A program made the position numbers and the translations under genes. Below the pieces are notes generated by a model. The model ran no database searches and was not told where the DNA came from. It saw only the letters and a list, made by a program, of their open reading frames with translations. DNA of 64,000 nucleotides from JACCSI01 sp035575715 (GTDB taxonomy: Bacteria > Acidobacteriota > Vicinamibacteria > Vicinamibacterales > UBA2999): contig DATLXN010000020.1 in NCBI GenBank assembly GCA_035575715.1, forward strand, positions 1-64,000, given 5' to 3'. Below are positions 8,228-21,304 of this stretch, in pieces (positions within the stretch are counted from its first letter, which is position 1; each line of letters opens with the position of its first letter).

Positions 8228-10691
8228 CTAGTGACGCGCCAGCTCCAGCCGTCGGCCGCTAAAACTCTCCACCACGATGCTTGTTCCATTGGTCGCAACC
8301 CCGACCTGACCGTCGATGTCTGTCCGAAAGATCCTGGTCCCGGCGCGATGAAAGCGCTCTAACACATACGGCACCGGATGCCCGTACGGGTTTCCTCGCC
8401 CGACACCGATGACGGCAACCGACGGCCGGACCTTCTCGACGAACTCCTCGCTACTCGACGTGCCGCTGCCGTGGTGCGCAACCTTGAGAATCACCGTCGG
8501 CAACAGGTCGAGCGTCTCGAGCAGCGCGCGTTCGACCTCACGCCCGATATCACCCGTCAACAGCAGCGAGACCTGACCAAATCGCAACTCGATCACCAGC
8601 GAGTCGTCATTGCGGACCTTCTGGCGTTCCCAGTCCGGTGGCGGCGGATGATGGACGCGCAGCTCGACGTCGGCAATCTGCAGGCGGTCGCCGCGCTGCA
8701 AGGTACGCCACGGCACGCGGGCGCGGTCGGCTTCGGCTCGAACGACCGCCGTCGGCTGATGATTGGCCACCGGGACGCCTTGCCAGATCTCGGTCGGCGC
8801 AAAATCGCGAACCAGCGAGCGCGCGCCGCCAACGTGATCGGGATCACCGTGGGTGACTGCGAGATAGTCGAGGCTGAGCAGGTGGCGCGCACGCAGCGCC
8901 GGCCCGATCACTCGATCACCGATGTCGAACTCGCCTTTCAGCGTCACCCCGCCTGTATCGACCACCAACGTACGGCCATTCGGAAACGTGACCAGCATCG
9001 CATCGCCCTGCCCCACGTCGATCATCGTCAAATGCAACTGCCCATCACCCCTGAGACGCACGCGCGCAGCGGGCGCGACAACGATCCACAGCAACAGCAG
9101 GAGCGTAACGAGCGAGGTGGCGCCCCGCATCGACGGCAGCACCCGGTGCCACGCGCAGACGATCGCCGCGGCAAGCGCGAGGTAGTAGAGGACTAAGCAT
9201 GCTGACCGCCGGCGACGGCACCCGCCAGGCCAGCCACGGCGCATACTCCAGCAGCCGCGCGCTTTCGGTCAGGGCTAGAGAGGCGGTATGCACCGCCCAG
9301 CCACACCCGGCGGCAACGCCAACCCAACCGACCAGGTCGCTGGCGACGATAGCCATCGCCCCGACCTGCACCACCGTCATCGCCGGCAAGGCGATAAAGT
9401 TCAGCAGCAGTCCGGCGATGGTGACGCGCTGAAAGATCAGCGCGCCGAGCGGCGCCAGCGCGAGTTCGGCGCAGGTCGAGGCGACCAACACGGTCACCAC
9501 CAGCTTTGGCGCCGCCCGGCGAGGGCTGTCGGTCAGCGACGCGCCAATCACAATCGCGGCCGTCGCCCCAAAGGTCAGCCAGAAGCCGACGTCGACGACC
9601 GCCAGTGGACTGGCGAGCAGCAGTAGAACGGCCGCGAGCCCGATCGCATTGACCGCCGCCGTCCGGTGGTCGAGCACCCGGAGTAGCAGGTAGACGCACG
9701 CCATCAGGGTCGCGCGCGCCACGGAGGCGCCGCCGCCGGCAACCGCGGCATAAGCGAGCAGCGCACCAATGGTCGCGAGTGCGGCGATGCGGGTGCCGAC
9801 ACCGAGCCACCCGAGCGTCGCCAGCACGAGGCCTGCGAGGATGGCGATGTTGCCGCCCGAGATCGCAATGACGTGATAGGTGCCGCCGTCCTGCAGCCGG
9901 CGTTCGAGTTCCACATCGAGACCGGCGCGGTCGCCGATCAGAATCGCCGCGGCAATTGCGGCGGATTGGGCCGCGCGCGGCTTGACGTGTCGCGCCAGCG
10001 CCTGCCGCGTGCGGTCACGCACGCTCGCCGCGAGTTCATCGCCCCACGAGCCAGGCGACCGCACCTCCACCAACGCCGCACTCTTGATGCTGCCGACCAG
10101 GGTGACGCCTCGACGCGCCAGCGCCCGCTCCTGGTCGGGGGCGCCGTGATTGAGATACCGCGCCGGTCGCCGCAGCAGCGCCGGCGCACGCACGGTGCGG
10201 CCCGCCGTCCATTCGACCATGCGATCACCGTGAAGCGCGCCGCCGACGCTGAGGGTGACGCCGCCACTCGTCATCTCGGGATCGGGGCCGATCCAGATCC
10301 GCTGCACATCGAGGCGCAGCGTCGCACCAGTGGGCGTCGGCGCGGCGTCTTCGACTAATCGTCCTTCAATGGTGAACGGCGAATCGCTCGTCCCCTCGTT
10401 TCTCGCGTCGATGGCATATCCGCCGACGCGTTGCTCGAGGATCGTTCGCAGCGGCGTGTGCAACGCCCGGTCGACCGCCGACGCGCCGAACACGCAACCG
10501 ATCGCGGCGACCGCAACGCTCTGGGCGGCAATCTGCAGGCGCGGCCAGACACATCGATACGCGAGGAGCGAGGCGGTCCACCCCGCCGACAGCGTCAGCG
10601 CCGACACCAGCACCACGGGGCGCTCGACGATCACACCGACAGCAAGGCCGGCAATCAGCGAGACGGCGAGCAGGAGCGAGAGGTAGGGCAT
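8228..10691 (-). pseudogene. comEC: ComEC/Rec2 DNA-uptake channel, interrupted by a frameshift
   Basis: ComEC forms the inner-membrane channel for transforming DNA. The frame from ATG 10691 (MPYLSLLLAVSLIAGLAVG) gives the N-terminal domain and the Competence domain, with many membrane segments, RDRTRQALARHV and HVIAISGGNIAILAG. It reads to LAWRVPSPAVSML near 9196. There the frame goes out of phase. The usual continuation LVLYYLALAAAIV is in another frame and runs to 8228. That frame carries the C-terminal metallo-beta-lactamase domain (MIDVGQGDAMLV, THGDPDHVGG, KVAHHGSGTSS). One single-base change near 9188-9205 would restore one protein of about 820 residues. Either the gene is broken, the base call is wrong, or a frameshift is used. 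No slippery run is visible at the break. Confidence 0.85.
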
Positions 10692-10810
10692 GCGCCACGG
10701 AGTGCAAACCGCGGGGCATGCGGGAAGTCGAGCAAACGGGAACGAGTCTCTCCGCAGCCCCAACAGAACTGCGATGCGGCCGATATGCGCATCGCGCAGA
10801 AACTGCACAC

Positions 10811-10880
10811 AGGTGGACAGGTGCGAGGCGGGGACAGCGGGGACAGGTGCGAGGGGACAGGTGCTCAAGCACCTGTCCCC
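10811..10880. repeat. GGGGACAGGTGC word repeat ending in a strong hairpin after carB
   Basis: Copies of GGACAGGTGCGA and GGGGACAGGTGC precede a perfect 12-bp stem with a TCAA loop at 10853-10880. This lies 5 nt beyond the carB stop (minus strand). With no U-tract it is not a canonical terminator, but it could stop or protect the carB 3' end. The rest of the carB-comEC gap (10692-10810) shows no gene. Confidence 0.75.
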
Positions 10881-10885
10881 CTCCC

Positions 10886-14158
<3,273 letters not shown>

Positions 14159-14202
14159 TTAAGACCGTCGCCCGGTGTGACGACCGGCCGCTACAAAAGA
14201 AG

Positions 14203-15342
14203 TCACCGTTTTTCCATCTCCTCGATGAACTGGGTGAAGAGGTAGTCCGCGTCATGGGGTCCGGGCGACGCTTCAGGATGGTATTGCACGGAGTAAATTT
14301 GTTTGTCGACGTGACGCAGTCCCTCAACTGTGCCGTCATACAGGTTGAGATGGGTCACGCGGGCGGTGGCCGGCAGCGAGTCGGGGTCGACGGCGAAGCC
14401 GTGGTTCTGCGCCGTGATTTCGATCTTGTTGCTCTCGAGTTGCTTGACCGGGTGATTGCCGCCGCGATGGCCGAATTTCAATTTATAGGTGCTGGCGCCC
14501 ATCGACAGTCCCAGCAACTGATGTCCGAGACAGATGCCGAAGATCGGCCGGTCGGCGGTGTCGACCAGCGTCCGGACGTGGTCAATCGCGTAGGTCACGG
14601 CTGCCGGATCACCAGGCCCGTTGCTGAGGAAAATGCCGTCGGGCTCATCCGCCAGTAGATCCTGGGGTGGCGCCGAGGCCGGGAAGACGCGGACATCGCA
14701 GCCATGTGCGGCGAGGCGGCGCAGGATGTTGGTCTTGATCCCATAGTCGTAGGCGGCGACGCGCAGTTGCCGTTTCGCGCGGCGCTCGGGTGTGATCGCA
14801 TAGGTCGCGTCGGCGACAGCATCGGCCAGCGACGTCGAAAAATCGTACGGCGTCGCGCAGGTCACACCTTTGACCAGGTCGGCACCTTCCATCAGTGGAA
14901 TCGCGCGCGCTTGAGCGACCAGCTGCTCAGGATCGATCGCGGCTCCGGTCGCAATCACGCCGCGCATCACACCGGCGGAGCGCAGCTTGCGGGTGATCGC
15001 ACGCGTGTCGACGTCACCGATCGCGACGATGTTGTGCCTGGTCAGGTATTCGCGCAGCGTCGACTGCGAACGCCAATTGCTGGCGATCGGCGACAAGTCG
15101 CGCATCACAAACCCGGCGACGCGCGGACCACCCGATTCATGGTCGGCAGCGGCAATGCCGTAGTTGCCGATCTGCGGCGCGGTCATCGTGACGATCTGCC
15201 CGGCATACGAGGGATCGGTCAACACTTCCTGGTAGCCGGTCATGCTGGTGTTGAACACCACCTCTCCCGAGGTTTCGCCGGGCGCCCCGGCAGACACGCC
15301 CTTGAACCAGGTGCCATCTTCAAGCGCCAGAATCGCGTTCAT
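14203..15342 (-). CDS. carA: Carbamoyl-phosphate synthase small subunit (glutaminase)
   Basis: CarA releases ammonia from glutamine and channels it to CarB. The ATG at 15342 gives MNAILALEDGTWFKG, the family N-terminus, with the purine-rich leader GGAGGACAGGAATAGG immediately before it. The product has 379 residues. Visible motifs: GEVVFNTSMTGYQEVLTDPSYAGQIV, NPxD-type DEPDGIFLSNGPGDP, and the class I glutaminase site FGICLGHQLLGL (nucleophile Cys near 267) with the C-terminal QYHPEASPGPHDADYLF His/Glu pair. It starts 2 nt after the stop of the upstream PEGA pseudokinase gene, and carB follows. Confidence 0.97.
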   Translation of the reverse strand: MNAILALEDGTWFKGVSAGAPGETSGEVVFNTSMTGYQEVLTDPSYAGQIVTMTAPQIGNYGIAAADHESGGPRVAGFVMRDLSPIASNWRSQSTLREYLTRHNIVAIGDVDTRAITRKLRSAGVMRGVIATGAAIDPEQLVAQARAIPLMEGADLVKGVTCATPYDFSTSLADAVADATYAITPERRAKRQLRVAAYDYGIKTNILRRLAAHGCDVRVFPASAPPQDLLADEPDGIFLSNGPGDPAAVTYAIDHVRTLVDTADRPIFGICLGHQLLGLSMGASTYKLKFGHRGGNHPVKQLESNKIEITAQNHGFAVDPDSLPATARVTHLNLYDGTVEGLRHVDKQIYSVQYHPEASPGPHDADYLFTQFIEEMEKR

Positions 15343-15344
15343 TC

Positions 15345-17108
15345 CTATTCCTGTCCTCCGACGAGCGATGCGGCGACCCGGGCCCGCTCCCCGGCCTTCA
15401 CCGCAATGGTTGTCGTCCACGTGCGATAGCCGACGCGCTCGATGCGCACGCTGTGCGCACCAGGCGCCAGCGACGCGACGGTCAGCGGCGTCGGACCGAG
15501 CGTTTTGCCGTCAATCGAAACCATGGCCCCTGAAGGGCGAGATTCGACGACCACGCTGCCGACCAGCGCGGTGGTCGTGGTCGCCGCAGGTTCTGGGCGC
15601 TCGGCGACGGGCCGCGGCGTGGCGGCCACGACGGTCAACGCGACTTCGACTGAACGGGAGGGACGGTCGGCGCTGAGCGTCACCTGTCGTTCCACCGCGG
15701 TATACCCGGGGCGGCTGATGACCACGGTGCGCGTGCCCAGCGGCAGATCGCGTAAGGCCAGCGGTGTGACGCCACGCGGGGTGCCATCGACGGCGACGTT
15801 GGCACCGGCCGGCGTACTGCGTACCAGGAGCCGCGCGGAATCAGGCGCCGCAGCGGGTGCCGTCGCAGGTGCCGATGACGCCGATGGTGCCGGTGCCGCC
15901 GCGGCTGCCCGTGGCGCTGGACGGCTTCTCGCGTCGTCACTCGCCGACGGTTCCGCCCGGGTGGCGGCGGCTGCCGGTGCCCCGCGCGCGGGGGCCAGGG
16001 CCGGTTCCACCAATGCCACCGAGTCGGCGGGTTCGGCGCTCATGGTGCGCGCCGTCGCCAACCGGTAACCCGCTGCGGCGCCGAGGGCGAGTCCTGCGAT
16101 CAGAGACGCGATCAACGCACCGGCGCCGAATCCTCGCCGCGGTGCGCGACCAGGTGAATCGCTGATCGTGTGGCCAAAGGTCGGCGCCGCCAGCACGCCG
16201 ACGCGGTCGGGTGCGGGCGGCGGCGCGAGCGAATCGGCGTCTGACCAGGGCGCATCAAGTTGCGGATCGGCGACGATCGGCAAGTCAGCCAACTGAAAGT
16301 CGGTGAGTCGAAGGTCAGGTTCGGCGGGCACCAGCGCCGCTTCCAGCGCCGTGACAAACGCGGTGCACGATTCGAAACGATGGCCGGGGTCCGGCGCCAG
16401 CGCGCACACCAGCGCGCTGGCCAGCGCGTCAGAGTCAACATCGGGCAGCCGCGGCACCTCGAATCGCGCGTCGGCCGCGCCGGCGGGCCGTCGGCCAAAC
16501 AACCACTCGTAGGAAATCGCCGCGAGCGAATACTGGTCCGCCGCGAGCGAGGTCGCCGCGCCGCTTCGCTGTTCAGGCGCAGTGTAGTCACTGTCCGCGA
16601 TTGGCGCCTCGTCGACGCGGCGCAACACGTCAGCCACGCCGAGCCCAGATAGATGGGTGTCCTCCGCCGAGACGAGGATGTCGCCGGGCGTCAATGCGCC
16701 GTGTGAAATTCCCACCGCCGCGGCTCGATCAAGCGCATCGGCCAACCGCCGCAGCCGCGGCAAGGCGTCATCGATCGCGGCCGGTCCGTACTCGCGCAGT
16801 GCGACATCGAGTCCCTCACCGGCTGAGAAGGCGGTGACGATGTACGGCGCGCCGGCGTGGCGGCCGGCGTCAATCATCCGTAGCACGTTGGCATGATCGG
16901 GTGAGCGTTCGGCCAACGCGCGCAGCTCGGCGACGACCGCGTCGATCTGTGATGACGGAATATGCCGTTGCAGATGGGTGATGAAAACCGGGACGCCGCT
17001 GTCGCGATCGTCGCCACGGTATACCGGTCCGGCGCTGCCCGTCGCGACTTGGTGCAGCACGTGAAAACGACCGAAGGCCGTCAGCGACGTATCGGGAGGA
17101 TCTTCCAC
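15345..17108 (-). CDS. Membrane-anchored protein-kinase-like pseudokinase with two PEGA domains
   Basis: From GTG 17108 the protein has 587 residues. Residues 11-270 follow the kinase fold: a loose Gly-rich loop (ATGSAGPVY, about 22-30) and an activation-segment end YTAPEQRSG (about 175-183). The beta-3 lysine is missing (VPVFITHL), the HRD motif is HGALT (136-140), and the DFG site is LSGLG. It should therefore be catalytically dead. An Ala/Pro-rich linker, one membrane helix (GALIASLIAGLALGAAAGY) and two PEGA repeats (VRSTPAGANVAVDGTPRG... and VESRPSGAMVSIDGKTLG...) follow, presumably outside the membrane. The open frame continues upstream into bshC, so the start was set at the GTG after which family-like sequence begins. 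carA starts 2 nt downstream. Confidence 0.8.
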   Translation of the reverse strand: MEDPPDTSLTAFGRFHVLHQVATGSAGPVYRGDDRDSGVPVFITHLQRHIPSSQIDAVVAELRALAERSPDHANVLRMIDAGRHAGAPYIVTAFSAGEGLDVALREYGPAAIDDALPRLRRLADALDRAAAVGISHGALTPGDILVSAEDTHLSGLGVADVLRRVDEAPIADSDYTAPEQRSGAATSLAADQYSLAAISYEWLFGRRPAGAADARFEVPRLPDVDSDALASALVCALAPDPGHRFESCTAFVTALEAALVPAEPDLRLTDFQLADLPIVADPQLDAPWSDADSLAPPPAPDRVGVLAAPTFGHTISDSPGRAPRRGFGAGALIASLIAGLALGAAAGYRLATARTMSAEPADSVALVEPALAPARGAPAAAATRAEPSASDDARSRPAPRAAAAAPAPSASSAPATAPAAAPDSARLLVRSTPAGANVAVDGTPRGVTPLALRDLPLGTRTVVISRPGYTAVERQVTLSADRPSRSVEVALTVVAATPRPVAERPEPAATTTTALVGSVVVESRPSGAMVSIDGKTLGPTPLTVASLAPGAHSVRIERVGYRTWTTTIAVKAGERARVAASLVGGQE

Positions 17109-17121
17109 AACTAGGTTCCAG

Positions 17122-17127
17122 TGTAAT
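17122..17127 (+). promoter_or_regulatory. Possible -10 box for a leaderless bshC transcript
   Basis: TGTAAT ends 6 nt before the TTG at 17134. The overlapping TAATCT (17124-17129) ends 7 nt before GTG 17137. No Shine-Dalgarno sequence precedes either start. The gap to the divergent pseudokinase start (17108) is only 25 bp, so promoter elements must be compact. Confidence 0.35.
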
Positions 17128-17133
17128 CTGTGG

Positions 17134-18804
17134 TTGGTGCAATCCGACACCACAACTAGCACGCCATTGGCCGCGACCGCGGTCGACATTCGCCGCTTCC
17201 CGTGGATTCGACGTTTCGCGACCGACTACGCCTACGCGTTCGACCGCGTCGCGCCGCATTTCGCCGGCGATCCGGGTCAGAACGAGGCATGGGCGGCGGC
17301 CATCGCGCGCCGGCACGCACATTCGGCGGTGCCTGGCCGTAACACCCCGGAGCAACTGGCGCGCGTCTTGACCGCGCAACAGGAACGGCGTGCGGCACCC
17401 GCTCAGGCGAAAGCGGCGGCGGCGATTCTTGCCGATCCACGTGCGGTGGCGGTGATCACCGGCCAGCAGGCCGGGCTATTCGGCGGTCCGCTGTTTACCT
17501 TGCTCAAGGCCCTTACGGCGATGAAGCTGGCGCAGCGGATCGCGCAGGAGCATGGCGTCCCGGTCGTCCCGGTGTTCTGGATCGATGCCGAAGATCATGA
17601 CTGGCCGGAAGTGAGCAGCTGCACCGTGCTCGACAGCGAATCGACATCGCGGACGATCACCCTGGGTGACCTCGCCGGTGCCGGACAACTGCCAATCGCT
17701 CGGCTCACGCTCGACGACCAGATCACCGCCGCGATCGACGGGCTGCAGTCCGCGCTCCCTGACACCGAATTCCGCGACGGCTTAATCCACGACATCCGCC
17801 TCGCCTATCGGCCAGGCCGCAGCATGTCCGAGGCCTTTGGTCGCTGGATTGAAACCATTCTCGGCCCGCATGGCCTGGTGGTCTATGACTCGTCGGACGC
17901 GGCGTCCAAGCCGCTGGTGCGGCAGGTCTTTGCACGCGAGTTGAGTCATCCGGGCGAGACGGCGCGTCGCGCCTCACAGGCGGGGACGGCGCTGGTCGAG
18001 GCCGGCTACCACGCGCAAGTGACGCCCCACGAAGGTGCGGTGTCGCTGTTTTATCTGAACGGCGGTCGCGAAGCCGTGCGTTACAGCGATCAGCGGGCCA
18101 CCGTTGGTGATCGTGAAACGACGCTGGCCGCGTTAATCGACGAAGTCGAAACCGCCCCGGAGCATTTCAGTCCGAACGTCCTGCTGCGTCCGATCGTGCA
18201 GGACACCCTGTTTCCGACGGTGTGCTACGTCGCCGGACCCAACGAACTCGCCTATCTCGGCCAACTTCGCGACGTCTACGCGCACTTCGATGTGCCGATG
18301 CCGTTGATGTATCAGCGCGCCAGCGCCACCATCGTCGATTCGGCAACGCTGCGATTCATGGCCAAGTACGGGATGCCGCTCGAGTCGCTGCAACCGGAAG
18401 GCGAAGGCGTCCTTAACCAGTTGCTGCAGGATCAGCTGCCGCCGACCGTCGAGCAGGCGCTCGCCAACGTCACCACCGTCGTCGAAGAACGCATGGCCAG
18501 TGTCGCGGCAGCGGTGCCGCAAATCGATCCGACGCTTGAAGGCACGGTGCATTCGACGTTGAGCCGGATGCAACACGACCTCCGCACGCTGCACAACAAG
18601 GTGATCCAGGCCGCCAAGCGTCGCGACGAAACCTTGCGCCGGCAGTTTCAACGGGCGCAGGTGCTCACCTTCCCCAATGGCCATCCGCAGGAACGCGAAA
18701 TTGGCTTGGTGTGGTTCGCCAACCGCTATGGCCCCGCCCTGGTCGACCGATTAATGGAAGACCTGCCACTCGACATGGGTCATCACTGGGTGCTGACTAT
18801 CTGA
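17134..18804 (+). CDS. bshC: Bacillithiol biosynthesis cysteine-adding enzyme BshC
   Basis: BshC joins cysteine to GlcN-malate in the last step of bacillithiol synthesis. The 556-residue product matches the family in length and in its best-known core: AVAVITGQQAGLFGGPLFTLLKALTAMKLAQ (about 105-135), then VPVFWIDAEDHDWPEV. Later come FSPNVLLRPIVQDTLFPTVCYVAGPNELAYLGQL and a coiled-coil C-terminal part ending in NGHPQEREIG. The start is TTG 17134 or GTG 17137. Its TGA overlaps the ATG of the PBP gene by one base, so the two are coupled. bshA and bshB are not in the window. Confidence 0.94.
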   Translation: MVQSDTTTSTPLAATAVDIRRFPWIRRFATDYAYAFDRVAPHFAGDPGQNEAWAAAIARRHAHSAVPGRNTPEQLARVLTAQQERRAAPAQAKAAAAILADPRAVAVITGQQAGLFGGPLFTLLKALTAMKLAQRIAQEHGVPVVPVFWIDAEDHDWPEVSSCTVLDSESTSRTITLGDLAGAGQLPIARLTLDDQITAAIDGLQSALPDTEFRDGLIHDIRLAYRPGRSMSEAFGRWIETILGPHGLVVYDSSDAASKPLVRQVFARELSHPGETARRASQAGTALVEAGYHAQVTPHEGAVSLFYLNGGREAVRYSDQRATVGDRETTLAALIDEVETAPEHFSPNVLLRPIVQDTLFPTVCYVAGPNELAYLGQLRDVYAHFDVPMPLMYQRASATIVDSATLRFMAKYGMPLESLQPEGEGVLNQLLQDQLPPTVEQALANVTTVVEERMASVAAAVPQIDPTLEGTVHSTLSRMQHDLRTLHNKVIQAAKRRDETLRRQFQRAQVLTFPNGHPQEREIGLVWFANRYGPALVDRLMEDLPLDMGHHWVLTI

Positions 18805-21188
18805 TGCCGAAAGCCCAACCGCGAAGGACGATACGTCGCGGGTTAAGGCTTCGAATCCCCGCATCGCGGTGGCAGCGCGCCCTCTTCGGCATCACCGCCG
18901 CACTCGCACTCGTCGGCTGCACACTCCTCGGCTACTACTACGTTCAGTTTTCGCGCATCATCGACGCGCGGCTGCATGCCGAGAGCGACCGCGTGATTCC
19001 GCGTGTCTTTGCCCGTCCACTCGCCCTTCGCACCGGTCAGGGTCTCACCGAGAACGAATTGGTGGCGCGCCTCAATGATGTCGGCTACACGGAGAAATCA
19101 CGCGCCGAGCGACCCGGCGAATTCGCGCTCGAACGCGACGGCGTCGTGCTGATCCCGCGCGGCGGCGACCACGCTGGCAAGCCGGTACGCATCGCCTTCG
19201 CCAAATTGCCGGTTGCGCAGGCGTCGCCACGGGCCGCGGCCGCCACCGGCCGTATTCAAGGCGTCATCGCCGGCGGACAGGTGGTTGACGAGGTCACGCT
19301 CGACCCGCCGATGCTCGCCGGCCTGGTGACAGCGACGCGCGAGAAGCGGCGGCGCGTACCGATTGCCAGTATTCCAGAACGCATGCGGCACGCCGTAATG
19401 GCGATCGAAGATCGCCGGTTTTATGGCCACCCGGGCATCGACCCGATCAGTGTGGTCGGTGCGGTCATCACCAATCTGCGCTCCGACCGGCGCTATCCGG
19501 TCGGCCGCAGCACCGTGACGCAACAACTCTCGCGGATGTTCTTCTTGAGCGCCGAGTTCAACGCCGAACTGCAGTCGGGCACGCGTGGCCGTTCGTGGGA
19601 ATCGTACCGTCGCAAGGCGCTCGAAGCGTTCATGGCGGTGATTCTGGAAACCAAGGCGACCAAAGACGAAATTCTCGAGCACTATCTCAATGACGTGTAT
19701 CTCGGGAACCGGGGCTCGTTTGCCCTGCACGGTGTCGCGGAAGCGTCGCGCATCTTCTTTGGCAAGGATGTCAGCAACATCAGCCTGTCGGAGGCGGCGC
19801 TGATCGCCGGCGTCATTCAGAACCCGTATCAACATTCGCCGTTTGTCAACGCCGAGCGTTCCAAAGAACGTCGCAACGTCGTGCTGTCGTCGATGGCCGA
19901 GGCCGACTTCATTACCCGCGCAGTTGCTGAGCGCGCCTCGAATGACCCGATCGCGGTCGTGACTCGCGCCGTCGATAACGAGGCGCCCTATTTTGTCGAC
20001 TATCTTGGCGAAGAACTGCAGGCCGACTTCCCCGGCGTCACGCAGCGGGCCGGCGCGCTCGATATTTACACGACCCTTGACCTCAACCTGCAACGCTACG
20101 CACAGGACTCGGTGCGTGATGGGTTAGCGAAAGTCGACCTCGCCCTGTCGAAGCGCCGCATTAAGCCCGGCCCGGCGCAAGCGTCGCTGGTCGCGATCGA
20201 CCCGCGGAGCGGAGAGATCCTGGCGCTGGTCGGCGGCCGCTTTTACAACCAATCACAGTTCAACCGCGCCACCGGCGCACGCCGTCAGCCAGGCTCGACC
20301 TTCAAGCCGTTTGTCTATCTTGCCGCCTTCGAACGCGCCGCGGAGGAAGGGCGCTCGGACCTGACGCCGGCGACGATGGTCTGGGACGAACCGACCACAT
20401 GGAATTACGACGCGCAGGCGTGGACGCCGCGCAATTACGACGGCGAATACGACGGCCAGATTTCCCTGCGCCGGGCCTTGGCGCTGTCGCGCAATATCGC
20501 CACGATCAAGATCGCGGAGCAAGTCGGCTTCGAGCAGATCGCGAACCTGTGGAAAAAAACCAAGGTCGGGAAGGCGCCGCCGCAAGGCTATCCGTCGATT
20601 GCACTCGGCGTCTTCGAGCTCACCCCGATGGAACTTGCCAGCGCCTACACCGCGTTCGCGACCGGCGGCGTCATCAAACCGCTGCATGGCATCGCGCGCG
20701 TGCTGAGCGGCGAAGATTCGGTCGCGTCGGTCAGCGTCGACGGGCCGCGCATCGCACGCGAGTCGACGACCTTTCTCGTGACGCACATGATGCGCAGCGT
20801 GCTCAACGAAGGCACCGGCGCCGGCGCACGCGGCGCCGGGTTCGCTTTGGACGCGGCCGGCAAGTCTGGCACCACCAACGATCTGCGTGACGCCTGGTTC
20901 GTCGGCTTTACGCCCGAACTGCTGGCCGTGGTGTGGGTCGGCTTCGACGACAACACCCCGCTCGGCCTGAGCGGCTCCCAGGCGGCCTTGCCGATCTGGA
21001 CGGAGTTCATGAAGAAGGCACTCGCCGGCCACGGCAACGTCGCCTTCGACACGCCGGAAGGAGTCAGCTTCATCGAGATCGATCGCGACACCGGGCGGCT
21101 CGCACTGCCCACCTGTCCGCGCGTGACCAATGAAGCATTTCTCACGGGCACCGAGCCGCTCGAAATCTGCGACCTGCACCGCTGGTGA
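18804..21188 (+). CDS. Class A penicillin-binding protein (PBP1b-like)
   Basis: A bifunctional peptidoglycan glycosyltransferase and transpeptidase in the inner membrane. ATG 18804 (overlapping the bshC stop as TGATG) gives 794 residues. A basic N-terminus is followed by one membrane helix (ALFGITAALALVGCTLLGYYYV) and a UB2H-like region before the GT51 domain, as in PBP1b. GT51 shows MAIEDRRFYGHPGIDP with catalytic Glu, then GRSTVTQQLSRMFFL. The transpeptidase domain shows GSTFKPF (SxxK serine), SRN in LSRNIATIK, and KSGTTND. A strong inverted repeat lies directly after the stop. Confidence 0.95.
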   Translation: MPKAQPRRTIRRGLRLRIPASRWQRALFGITAALALVGCTLLGYYYVQFSRIIDARLHAESDRVIPRVFARPLALRTGQGLTENELVARLNDVGYTEKSRAERPGEFALERDGVVLIPRGGDHAGKPVRIAFAKLPVAQASPRAAAATGRIQGVIAGGQVVDEVTLDPPMLAGLVTATREKRRRVPIASIPERMRHAVMAIEDRRFYGHPGIDPISVVGAVITNLRSDRRYPVGRSTVTQQLSRMFFLSAEFNAELQSGTRGRSWESYRRKALEAFMAVILETKATKDEILEHYLNDVYLGNRGSFALHGVAEASRIFFGKDVSNISLSEAALIAGVIQNPYQHSPFVNAERSKERRNVVLSSMAEADFITRAVAERASNDPIAVVTRAVDNEAPYFVDYLGEELQADFPGVTQRAGALDIYTTLDLNLQRYAQDSVRDGLAKVDLALSKRRIKPGPAQASLVAIDPRSGEILALVGGRFYNQSQFNRATGARRQPGSTFKPFVYLAAFERAAEEGRSDLTPATMVWDEPTTWNYDAQAWTPRNYDGEYDGQISLRRALALSRNIATIKIAEQVGFEQIANLWKKTKVGKAPPQGYPSIALGVFELTPMELASAYTAFATGGVIKPLHGIARVLSGEDSVASVSVDGPRIARESTTFLVTHMMRSVLNEGTGAGARGAGFALDAAGKSGTTNDLRDAWFVGFTPELLAVVWVGFDDNTPLGLSGSQAALPIWTEFMKKALAGHGNVAFDTPEGVSFIEIDRDTGRLALPTCPRVTNEAFLTGTEPLEICDLHRW

Positions 21189-21189
21189 A

Positions 21190-21284
21190 AAAGGGCCTGC
21201 CCCTTTACCGCTCTTTTTAAGGCAGATTTTGCGATCGGTGTGCAGAGGTCGCGTGCTCAACGCGGGAAAAGGGGCAGGCCCTTT
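21190..21284. repeat. Long-range inverted repeat between PBP gene and xdhC
   Basis: AAAGGGCCTGCCCCTTT (21190-21206) has its exact reverse complement at 21268-21284, a 17-bp stem with a 61-nt loop. It starts 2 nt after the PBP stop and ends 9 nt before the xdhC -10 box. It may act as a rho-independent-like 3' structure. There is no coding potential in the loop. Confidence 0.85.
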
Positions 21285-21292
21285 TCCGCCGG

Positions 21293-21298
21293 TATAAT
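21293..21298 (+). promoter_or_regulatory. Promoter -10 for xdhC (leaderless type)
   Basis: A perfect TATAAT ends 6 nt before the GTG start codon at 21305, so the transcript would begin at or within a base or two of the start codon. No Shine-Dalgarno sequence is present. No convincing -35 is seen in the hairpin arm upstream. Confidence 0.65.
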
Positions 21299-21304
21299 CG
21301 CACC

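Noticed and set aside
10692..10810. Coding sequence upstream of comEC in the carB-comEC gap
   Set aside because: The in-frame extension before MPYLSLLL is Cys/Arg/Pro-rich and unlike ComEC N-termini; no independent gene is seen.
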